From: Solobacterium sp. UBA1789
GTDB taxonomy: Bacteria > Bacillota_I > Bacilli_A > Erysipelotrichales > Erysipelotrichaceae
DNA length: 5,153 nt
Reading direction: 5' to 3'
Assembly (NCBI GenBank): GCA_002314515.1
Contig: DCGB01000118.1
Location: forward strand, 1 to 5,153
Shown: positions 1 through 5,153 of the stretch, one piece after another
Position numbering within the stretch: position 1 is the first letter of the stretch
How the letters are laid out: each line of letters starts with the position of its first letter
The notes under the pieces: model-generated
Told to the model about the DNA's origin: nothing
Seen by the model: only the letters and a program-made list of their open reading frames with translations
Database searches by the model: none
Made by a program: the position numbers and the translations under genes

Positions 1-30
1 CAAACACAGTAAGTGTTATTTAGTTCAATT

Positions 31-54
31 AAGAAGGGACTTTGTCCCTTTTTT
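31..54 (+). terminator. Rho-independent terminator of an upstream transcript
   Basis: The arms AAGGGAC (34-40) and GTCCCTT (44-50) form a perfect 7-bp stem with a TTT loop. It extends at the base by a G-U and two A-T pairs (31-33 with 51-53). A run of six T (49-54) follows. On the opposite strand the hairpin is not followed by a T run, so it acts on + transcripts. It implies that a + strand gene ends just before or at the window edge. Stops TAA (10-12) and TAG (21-23) are both available, and which one belongs to that gene cannot be decided. Confidence 0.85.
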
Positions 55-68
55 GTATCTTTGTTTTC

Positions 69-77
69 TGTTATATT
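69..77 (+). promoter_or_regulatory. Extended -10 promoter for the transporter-peptidase operon
   Basis: TGTTATATT is an extended -10 (TG, one base, then TATATT, five of six consensus positions). The -35 position 17 bases upstream falls in the terminator T run and is poor, as extended -10 promoters allow. Transcription would start near 84 and leave a leader of about 24 bases with room only for the ribosome binding site. A competing choice, TTGTTT (61-66) with TAGAAA (83-88), is weaker at the -10. A related sequence lies upstream of the third transporter at 3784-3801. Confidence 0.5.
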
Positions 78-96
78 GAATGTAGAAATATTAATT

Positions 97-102
97 GAGG
101 TG
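97..102 (+). promoter_or_regulatory. Ribosome binding site deciding the start of transporter 1
   Basis: GAGGTG matches the core of the anti-Shine-Dalgarno complement and lies five bases before the ATG at 108. The GTG at 102 begins on the last base of this element, so it cannot be served by it. This argues for ATG 108 over the two-codon longer GTG start. Confidence 0.7.
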
Positions 103-107
103 TGTTT

Positions 108-1319
108 ATGACAATCTACCTGAATATCATCAATGCCCTATTGCGCCTGACCTACTGGTTCTGTTATGCACCAATGGTTTCTTTTGCCTCACCCGTATTA
201 ATTGAAAGAGGCTATAGCAGTTCTCAGATTGGTGTTATTATCGCCTTGGGTGCGGTTGTGTCAATTTTTCTGCAGTCTTTCCTGGCTTCCTATGTCGACA
301 ATCACCAGGAGCTTTCAACAATAAAACTCTGTTTTATCATCATGTGTGTGACAGTGCCCATCTTTTCTCTGGTTTTCTTTTTATTAAAGGTTTCCTTTGT
401 ATTGTCACTGGTTTATATTATCTTATTTTCGATTGCTGGTGCCTTATCACCGTTTATCAATAACTTTACGGCTAAACTGGCACAGACTGGTTATAAGGTT
501 TACTTCTGGCTGACTTTCTCAATTGGCGCCATCGGTTATTCTCTGGCTTCAAAGGTTGTTGGTAATCTGGCTGATATTTATGGTAACAAGGCTCTGCTGA
601 TATCAACTTTAGTAGGTATTGCCTCTTTTATGCTGGTACTCTTTGTGGCAGAAAAGACCTTGCAGTATCTGAATAAGCAGAACAATGATGTTGCTGAAAC
701 AAAAAAGGAAGAAAAAGTAAGTATCTCTTATGTAGAATTTATTAAGCATAATAAGGTATTTTTTATTGCCATGATTGGTGTAGCCTTCATGTTTTTCTCC
801 GACCGTATCTTTTATAGTTTCACTATTCAGATTGTCAATAGTGTTGGTGGTGGTACCAGAGAAATGGGTACTTTGTTGAGTGTCTGTTCAATGTGCCAGA
901 TTCCAGGTTTTCTGATTTATCCACCGACAAAGAAGCGTTTTTCTTATTCGAAACTGTTGTGTTTTGCGGTTGTCATGTATTCAATTAAGGCTCTGGTGGT
1001 CTTGAGTGCCAATAGTATGGCTATCTTATATGTTTCCGGTTTGACAAGAATGTTTAACTATTCTTTCTTTACTTCTTCAATTATTCCATTTGTTAATGAG
1101 ATTATGCCAAAGAATGAGGCCAATCGTGGTCAGACTCTTTATACAATTGCATCAAGTGCTGCCAATATTATTGCTTCTTTCTCGGGTGGCTATATTATTG
1201 ATAGTTTTGGTGTTAAGGGTGTTCTGCTGGTGGCCTTTATCATGTCAATTATTGCGATGTTTATTTTTATTCCAGCTATTCGAAAGGTTGAAAAACAGCA
1301 TGAGGAGGTTATAGCTTGA
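108..1319 (+). CDS. MFS transporter 1 (MFS_1_like/LacY-like, degenerate motifs)
   Basis: This is an inner-membrane secondary transporter of 403 residues, full length for the major facilitator superfamily. About 12 hydrophobic helices are visible, roughly at 6-30, 38-62, 73-93, 97-117, 132-152, 162-182, 217-238, 252-272, 283-300, 304-328, 341-361 and 370-391. A charged cytoplasmic linker (about 185-215, rich in K and E) separates the two six-helix halves. Compared with the other two transporters here it has lost the usual motif A in loop 2-3 (SYVDNHQE, about 61-68, instead of GxLADxxxxRK). It also has Tyr132 where the others have an Arg in their GKIR element. GVK near 368-370 and GGYIID near 360-365 match shared C-terminal features. 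It is first in the operon and one base ahead of the peptidase gene, so the two are probably translationally coupled. The substrate is unknown; a peptide or acyl-amino acid is an inference from the neighbour. The start is ATG 108, chosen from the ribosome binding site. Confidence 0.9.
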   Translation: MTIYLNIINALLRLTYWFCYAPMVSFASPVLIERGYSSSQIGVIIALGAVVSIFLQSFLASYVDNHQELSTIKLCFIIMCVTVPIFSLVFFLLKVSFVLSLVYIILFSIAGALSPFINNFTAKLAQTGYKVYFWLTFSIGAIGYSLASKVVGNLADIYGNKALLISTLVGIASFMLVLFVAEKTLQYLNKQNNDVAETKKEEKVSISYVEFIKHNKVFFIAMIGVAFMFFSDRIFYSFTIQIVNSVGGGTREMGTLLSVCSMCQIPGFLIYPPTKKRFSYSKLLCFAVVMYSIKALVVLSANSMAILYVSGLTRMFNYSFFTSSIIPFVNEIMPKNEANRGQTLYTIASSAANIIASFSGGYIIDSFGVKGVLLVAFIMSIIAMFIFIPAIRKVEKQHEEVIA

Positions 1320-1320
1320 T

Positions 1321-2562
1321 ATGAGTAATGAAAAAAGAATATTGAATGAAGCAGTCAAAAACAGAATAGTTGCTGAGACCTTAGATTTTATTAAAGATGA
1401 TCATTATCACAGTATTGAAGAACAGATAGATCTGGTTTGTATAGAAGCACCAACGGGCGAAGAAGATGAACGGGCTGCCGAAATGTGTAAAAAGTTTAGG
1501 GAACTTGGCTTATCTGATGTTCATGTGGATGAAAAGAAGAATGCCATTGGTATTTTAAAAGGCTACGATAGTCAAAGAACACTATTGGTTGAAGCTCACC
1601 TGGATACCGTTTTTCCTAAGGGCAGTGTTAAGGAAAGACCAGTTATGGATGAAAATGAAGAAATCCATTGTCCAGGCATTACAGATAATACCAGGGGTCT
1701 TGCGATTATTCTAAGTGTCTTAAGAGGCATTAAAAACAGTGGTATAAAATTCAAAAATGATATTATTTTTGCCGGTACTTCTCTGGAAGAGGGCATGGGA
1801 TCCCTGGGTGGTATGAAATATATCTATGATACCCATCCAGAGATTTCAGCTAATATTTCGGTTGATGGCGGCGGTTGTACGGAAGTGGTCTATAATGCCA
1901 CAGGCTATATTACCAAACGTTTTACTTTGAAGGGTAAGAATGGTCATAGTTATGTGGCCTTTGGTCGTATTGCCCAGGTTCCTCATGCCGTAAGTCGTGC
2001 TATCAGTAAAATTGCAGAATTTGATGTTCCACAGAAGGATCCGCGTTGCAGTTTTGCGGTTACATCAATTAATGGTGGCAACCTGAATGGTTTACATATG
2101 ATTCCTGAGGAGATGTCTTTTGTTGTCAATTATCGTTCAGAAGATGCCTATTGGCTGAAGAAACTGGATGAGGATATTGAAAACTGCGTCAAAGAAGCCT
2201 GTGAGGAAGAAAATAAAAAGTGGAATACTCCTGGTGAAATAACTTATAGTATTGAGACTTTCTGTGATGTACCTGCTGGTAATCAGACTGCTGACCTGCC
2301 TCTGGTTAGAGCTTTTCAGGAGGTTATCAGATATTTTGGTAATGAGCCTAAGATGGCTACCGGCGGTTCTTCTAATGCCAATGTATCCATTGGCCGTGGT
2401 ATAGAGTCAATTGCCATGGGTGGTGGCATGAAGGAACATCAACATGTTCATTCTTCCAATGAACGTTTCCAGACCAAGGGTGCTTATCTGGCTTGTCAGA
2501 CTTTGTACCTGCTGGTACTTCTTTGTGGTGGCAGTGATTTCAGTCCTTCAATTTTTGAGTAA
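1321..2562 (+). CDS. M20-family zinc metallopeptidase/amidohydrolase
   Basis: This 413-residue protein has no signal peptide and is predicted to be cytoplasmic. It carries the metal-site signature of M20 enzymes (peptidase T, ArgE, DapE and relatives), which hydrolyse peptides or N-acyl amino acids with two zinc or similar ions. Visible elements in order: AHLDTVF with His93 and Asp95; TDNTRG with bridging Asp122; LEEGMGSLG with catalytic Glu156 and ligand Glu157; VDGGG with Asp182, the peptidase T style ligand; NGHS with His209, in the inserted dimerisation domain (about 195-310); NYRS with Arg272; GGSSNANV (348-355); and HVHSSNE with probable ligand His377. The site looks intact. AGGAGG (1303-1308), inside the end of transporter 1, is 12 bases from the ATG, slightly long but strong. 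The gene lies between two transporters, so its substrate is probably imported by one of them. Peptidase T-like di/tripeptidase activity is the closest match, but deacylase or carbamoylase activity cannot be excluded. No gene symbol is justified. Confidence 0.9.
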   Translation: MSNEKRILNEAVKNRIVAETLDFIKDDHYHSIEEQIDLVCIEAPTGEEDERAAEMCKKFRELGLSDVHVDEKKNAIGILKGYDSQRTLLVEAHLDTVFPKGSVKERPVMDENEEIHCPGITDNTRGLAIILSVLRGIKNSGIKFKNDIIFAGTSLEEGMGSLGGMKYIYDTHPEISANISVDGGGCTEVVYNATGYITKRFTLKGKNGHSYVAFGRIAQVPHAVSRAISKIAEFDVPQKDPRCSFAVTSINGGNLNGLHMIPEEMSFVVNYRSEDAYWLKKLDEDIENCVKEACEEENKKWNTPGEITYSIETFCDVPAGNQTADLPLVRAFQEVIRYFGNEPKMATGGSSNANVSIGRGIESIAMGGGMKEHQHVHSSNERFQTKGAYLACQTLYLLVLLCGGSDFSPSIFE

Positions 2563-2567
2563 TTGTT

Positions 2568-3752
2568 ATGGCTGATCAGAAAACAGTTCAGAAACATAAA
2601 ATCAGTTTTCGCATTGCGCATTTTGCGATGGGTTTTTTTGTTTCTTCAACTGTTTATGCCTCGCCCTATTTAAAGAGCCTGGGTCTTTCCAGCGCAGAAG
2701 TTGGTCTTTTTACTTCTTTGCGTTCGGTTGTTGGCATTGTTGCCCCTATCATCTGGGGTCTTGCCTGTGATAAGAAGGGTTCAATTAAGAAGGTATTTTA
2801 TTTCTGTCTGATTGGTATAATTCTTTTATTTCCAATGGTTCCATCAACGGCCAGGATTGGTGCTGGCATTATGATGCTGGCACCATGGGTGACAGTTTTT
2901 ATCCGCTTTTTCTATCGTCCGGCTTCATTTCTTTTATCTAACTGGCTGGTTCAGTCCCAAAAGAAGTATCCGGATCTGGTAATGGGCAAAATCCGTATCT
3001 ATTCATCTTTTGCCTCCTTTGTCGGTGGTATTATGTTTTCCCGCCTGGTTGAAAAAAGTGGTTTAAATATTACTTATTATCTGGGAGCAGTTCTGGCTTT
3101 AATAGTTTTGTTAACGTCGATGTCTTTGCCGGATATTGAGCCAGATGAAAAGGGAACAAAAACATTTAAGGATTTACATCTGGAGATGCTTGTAAAGGAT
3201 CCGGCTTTGTTTTCTTTCGTGATTTTTATGGTTTGTGCCTTTTTGCCTTCAGCCGCTTCAACAATGACTTTGCCTTATCTTTTGGATGACATCGGTGGTT
3301 CAATCAAATATATTTCATACTTTACGGCTTTTTCGGCTCTTTTTGGTATTCCAATGCTGTTTTTTGCCGATAAGATAATTAAACGTTTTTCGGTTAGCAG
3401 GGTCATGATTGTTACGGTTCTGGTCTATGGTTTGGGTGAGTTGGCTTTTGCGGTTTTAAAGAGTCCTTCTCTGATTATTCCAATGGCTGCTGTTATTGGT
3501 GCTGATAGTTCTTTGATGAATCTCTGTTTTATTTATTATGGAGTTGAAAAGGCTCCTTCGGAATTAAAGAATACTGTGCAGATGCTGATCAGTACTGCTT
3601 TGGCCTGTGCTTCAATTGTGGCTGGAACGGTTGCGGGTATGATGATTGATACTTCGGGTGTCAGACCATATTATTTTGTTTCTTTTGGTCTGGTTTTTGT
3701 GGCAGTGCTTTTATTTGTTTTAATCAATTGCTATTTAATTAAGGAACAGTAA
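2568..3752 (+). CDS. MFS transporter 2 (MFS_1_like/LacY-like)
   Basis: This is a 394-residue inner-membrane carrier with about 12 helices, roughly at 14-35, 42-66, 76-93, 100-118, 143-161, 168-187, 213-232, 248-267, 278-296, 300-322, 335-360 and 367-390. Loop 2-3 carries a recognisable motif A (GLACDKKGSIKK, 64-75). MGKIRIYSS (139-147) matches the GKIRLWGS-type element typical of the LacY/phenylpropionate-permease-like branch. LPYLLDDIGG (235-244) has a counterpart in transporter 3. The central loop (about 188-212) is short and charged. It is the last gene of the operon, five bases after the peptidase stop. Only a weak GAG (2557-2559) serves as ribosome binding site, so translation probably depends on ribosomes arriving from the peptidase gene. 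A terminator overlaps its stop codon. It is clearly homologous in plan to transporters 1 and 3 but differs at most positions, so it is not a recent copy. The substrate is not visible in the sequence. Confidence 0.9.
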   Translation: MADQKTVQKHKISFRIAHFAMGFFVSSTVYASPYLKSLGLSSAEVGLFTSLRSVVGIVAPIIWGLACDKKGSIKKVFYFCLIGIILLFPMVPSTARIGAGIMMLAPWVTVFIRFFYRPASFLLSNWLVQSQKKYPDLVMGKIRIYSSFASFVGGIMFSRLVEKSGLNITYYLGAVLALIVLLTSMSLPDIEPDEKGTKTFKDLHLEMLVKDPALFSFVIFMVCAFLPSAASTMTLPYLLDDIGGSIKYISYFTAFSALFGIPMLFFADKIIKRFSVSRVMIVTVLVYGLGELAFAVLKSPSLIIPMAAVIGADSSLMNLCFIYYGVEKAPSELKNTVQMLISTALACASIVAGTVAGMMIDTSGVRPYYFVSFGLVFVAVLLFVLINCYLIKEQ

Positions 3753-3776
3753 TGGGGACTTGGTCCTTATTTTTTT
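3751..3776 (+). terminator. Rho-independent terminator closing the three-gene operon
   Basis: GGAC (3756-3759) pairs with GTCC (3763-3766) across a three-base TTG loop. The stem extends outward by two G-U and three A-T pairs to 3751 and 3771. Seven T (3770-3776) follow. The stem begins on the last two bases of the TAA stop codon of transporter 2. The G-U pairs make it weaker than the other two terminators in the window, so some readthrough into transporter 3 is plausible. Confidence 0.75.
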
Positions 3777-3783
3777 GATAGAA

Positions 3784-3792
3784 TGTTAATAT
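3784..3792 (+). promoter_or_regulatory. Possible extended -10 promoter for transporter 3
   Basis: TGTTAATAT has the TG extension but only four of six bases of the -10 hexamer, and no good -35 at the proper distance. Its main support is similarity to the leader of transporter 1: TGTTA, one inserted A, then TATTG and a near match through TAG. A start near 3799 would fall right at the ribosome binding site, which is uncomfortably close. Readthrough from the operon upstream is the alternative. Confidence 0.3.
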
Positions 3793-3799
3793 TGCATAT

Positions 3800-3806
3800 A
3801 GGGGGG
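3800..3806 (+). promoter_or_regulatory. G-rich ribosome binding site deciding the start of transporter 3
   Basis: AGGGGGG can pair with the anti-Shine-Dalgarno using a G-U wobble and lies six bases before ATG 3813. ATG 3807 touches it directly, and ATG 3783 lies upstream of it. Neither can use it, which makes 3813 the best start. An uninterrupted run of six G is an unusual form of this site in such AT-rich DNA. Confidence 0.65.
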
Positions 3807-3812
3807 ATGAAG

Positions 3813-5030
3813 ATGGAGGAGAGAAAACATAACTGGGCTTTTGATTTGGCGTCGATTGAGTTTTTCTATTATTTTGCGAATGCCGCATATAATTATCTGA
3901 CAATATTTCTAAAATCCCAGGGTTATTCAGTTAAAGAAGTTTCTGTTTTAAATATCATTTTTAGTGTTGTAGCTGTCTGTTCGACACCTTTGATTGGTGT
4001 TCTGGCTGATAAGATGCGTTCTTCTCGTAAAACGATGATTATTGTACTGATCGGATTCAGCGTTTCTCATATACTGGTGCCTCTTTCGGCAAGAGTTTTT
4101 GCCGGGGCAACGATAATCATGTTGGCTTTTATTATTTTATCCAAGTTTTTTCATGGCCCAGCCCAGTCTTTGATGGAGTCAACAGTTATTGTAGCCTGCA
4201 ATAATTCCGGTACGGATTTTGGTAAGATTCGTCTTTGGGGTTCTATTTCCTGGGTCATTATGTCAATGTTTCTGGCTTCATTTATTACTGCTGATAATGT
4301 CTGGGTTTCTTTTGCCGTATTGGGTGTTTTTCTGCTTCCTTGTATCTATCTATTTATCAAAATAAAGCCGATTGCGGGTGATTCCGTCAAGAAGAAGGAA
4401 AAGGGTACTAAACTGCCTTTTGGAAAATTATTTAAGAATCCTTATTTTATTTCCTATATCTTTTTGACAATTGCAGTCAAGATTGAGCAGTCCTGTAACA
4501 GTATTTATCTTCCTTATCTGATTGAGGAAGTTGGTGGTGATATGGCTTTTATGGGTTATATTCAGGCTTATAATGCGATTTTTCAGGTTCCAGTTCTATT
4601 GTTTTCATCAAAGATTGCCCAGAAAATGTCTTTAGGAAATATGTGTGTTTTTTCAACTACCTTAACTGGTCTAATGGCTCTTTTATATGGTCGTGCTAAT
4701 TCTTTCGTTGGTGTTTTGGCTTTTACGACTCTGAGTGCTATTGGCAGTGGCTTTAATATAGCGGGTTCTTTCAAATATATTTTCTGTCTAACGCCGAAGG
4801 AACTGCAGTCAACAGGCCAGACGGTAATAGGTGCCTGTACTTCTTTTGCCGGTATTATTGGTTCGATTCTGGGCACTGCCTTAGTATCCAGTCTGGGTGT
4901 TAAAAGTTTCTATACAGTCTGTGGTGTTCTGATTCTTGGTATAGTGGCGATGTATCTTACTAGTTTCCCGTTCTTTGCCAAGGTCTTAAATATTCCGTTT
5001 GTTGATTATACAAAAGTCGAAAGTGAGTAA
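3813..5030 (+). CDS. MFS transporter 3 (MFS_1_like/LacY-like, canonical motifs)
   Basis: This inner-membrane carrier has 405 residues from ATG 3813; a 415-residue form from ATG 3783 is less likely. About 12 helices lie near 12-33, 43-65, 75-94, 101-120, 143-163, 165-185, 212-232, 247-268, 279-300, 304-322, 341-362 and 367-389. It has the most canonical motifs of the three: motif A as GVLADKMRSSRK (62-73) and FGKIRLWGS (136-144), typical of the LacY/phenylpropionate-permease-like branch. IYLPYLIEEVGGD (241-253 region) matches transporter 2. The central loop (about 188-208) is Lys-rich (KKKEKGTK). LGVKS near 371 corresponds to the GVK or GVR elements of the other two. It is separated from the upstream operon by a terminator and about 60 bases, so it is probably its own transcription unit, with possible readthrough. 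The extreme C-terminal codons form the left arm of its own terminator. The substrate is unknown; the context suggests a related function to transporters 1 and 2. Confidence 0.9.
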   Translation: MEERKHNWAFDLASIEFFYYFANAAYNYLTIFLKSQGYSVKEVSVLNIIFSVVAVCSTPLIGVLADKMRSSRKTMIIVLIGFSVSHILVPLSARVFAGATIIMLAFIILSKFFHGPAQSLMESTVIVACNNSGTDFGKIRLWGSISWVIMSMFLASFITADNVWVSFAVLGVFLLPCIYLFIKIKPIAGDSVKKKEKGTKLPFGKLFKNPYFISYIFLTIAVKIEQSCNSIYLPYLIEEVGGDMAFMGYIQAYNAIFQVPVLLFSSKIAQKMSLGNMCVFSTTLTGLMALLYGRANSFVGVLAFTTLSAIGSGFNIAGSFKYIFCLTPKELQSTGQTVIGACTSFAGIIGSILGTALVSSLGVKSFYTVCGVLILGIVAMYLTSFPFFAKVLNIPFVDYTKVESE

Positions 5031-5045
5031 GTTTCGACTTTTTTT
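5012..5045 (+). terminator. Rho-independent terminator embedded in the end of transporter 3
   Basis: AAAAGTCGAAA (5012-5022) and TTTCGACTTTT (5032-5042) form a perfect 11-bp stem, with seven T at 5039-5045. The nine-base loop (5023-5031) contains the TAA stop codon, so the left arm encodes the last residues of the protein. The A-rich start of the stem facing the T run could also allow some function on the opposite strand. Confidence 0.9.
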
Positions 5046-5046
5046 G

Positions 5047-5071
5047 TATAATTAAAATATATAAAAAGGAG
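5047..5071 (+). promoter_or_regulatory. Consensus -10 and ribosome binding site lacking a matching start codon
   Basis: TATAAT (5047-5052) is a perfect -10 hexamer. The best -35 is only a TGA core at 5024-5026, with an 18-base spacer and inside the terminator loop. AAGGAG (5066-5071) is a strong ribosome binding site about 15 bases past the -10. No ATG, GTG or TTG with an open frame lies 5-12 bases downstream; only an ATA at 5080 is correctly placed. This looks like the front of a further gene whose coding part is missing or altered. Confidence 0.4.
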
Positions 5072-5079
5072 AAAATAAT

Positions 5080-5153
5080 ATAGCTTTTGCACAACTGACG
5101 ATGCGTTCTGTTGTCTTGGACATGGAGGGTGACCTACTCCCACCACTTAACTA
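5080..5153 (+). other. Unassigned 3' edge, possible start of an inserted element or partial ORF
   Basis: One + frame is open from 5065 to the window end and includes ATG 5101, reading MRSVVLDMEGDLLPPLN. That ATG is 29 bases from the ribosome binding site, too far to use it. On the opposite strand an ATG at 5121-5123 gives only about 23 codons. The base composition changes here: the stretch is markedly richer in G and C than the leader before it, and it ends in CTCCCACCACTTAACTA, which could be one arm of a hairpin completed outside the window. I do not recognise a protein family. A mobile-element end (for example IS200/IS605-like, whose ends carry hairpins) is a hypothesis only. Confidence 0.25.

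Noticed and set aside
1..23. C-terminal end of an upstream gene, with TAA at 10-12 or TAG at 21-23
   Set aside because: The terminator at 31-54 implies such a gene, but with only three to six codons visible and two possible stops, no frame can be chosen.
55..107. Riboswitch, T-box or attenuator before the operon
   Set aside because: The leader between the likely transcription start and the ATG is about 24 bases, too short for such an element.
1090..1314. 74-codon + frame inside transporter 1
   Set aside because: It is an out-of-frame shadow of the well-supported transporter gene, with no ribosome binding site and low-complexity Leu-rich content.
1596..1796. 66-codon - strand frame across the peptidase metal-site region
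   Set aside because: It lies antisense to the conserved AHLDTVF to LEEG coding region and has no recognisable motif.
3741..3768. Alternative hairpin AAGG (3741-3744) with CCTT (3765-3768)
   Set aside because: It has only four pairs and a large loop. It competes with the better GGAC/GTCC stem directly before the T run.
4583..4876. 97-codon - strand frame opposite transporter 3
   Set aside because: It is antisense to membrane helices of transporter 3. Its Pro/Lys-rich translation is the usual mirror of such codons, and there is no sign of a start region.
5055..5123. Short - strand ORF of about 23 codons starting MSKTTER
   Set aside because: It ends in the AT-rich leader after 23 codons, has no family resemblance I can support and no clear ribosome binding site. 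It is only conceivable as an element fragment.

Overview
The window is AT-rich, densely coded bacterial DNA with Shine-Dalgarno sites, rho-independent terminators and the standard code. It fits a low-GC Bacillota. The style resembles gut or oral Erysipelotrichia or Clostridia, but no marker gene is present, so the taxon is only a guess. All four genes read on the + strand.

Layout: an upstream transcript ends at a hairpin terminator (31-54). A compact three-gene operon follows: MFS transporter 1 (108-1319), an M20-type metallopeptidase/amidohydrolase (1321-2562, one base after the previous stop) and MFS transporter 2 (2568-3752, five bases on). A second hairpin terminator (3751-3776) closes the operon. 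A third transporter (3813-5030) has its own leader and ends in a terminator whose loop holds the stop codon (5012-5045). The last 110 bases hold a consensus -10 box and a good ribosome binding site, but no start codon at the right distance. The final ~70 bases are unassigned and may be the edge of an inserted element.

Working model: three full-length, strongly diverged 12-helix transporters of the MFS_1_like/LacY-like group surround one cytoplasmic zinc hydrolase. The simplest reading is uptake of small peptides or N-acylated/amide-linked amino acids, cleaved inside the cell by the M20 enzyme. Export or exchange of products is also possible. Nothing in the sequence fixes the substrate. No regulator, riboswitch, CRISPR array, RNA gene or complete mobile element was seen. 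The most notable structural feature is that the terminator-plus-leader in front of transporter 1 is repeated in similar form in front of transporter 3, which suggests duplication of a whole transcription unit.
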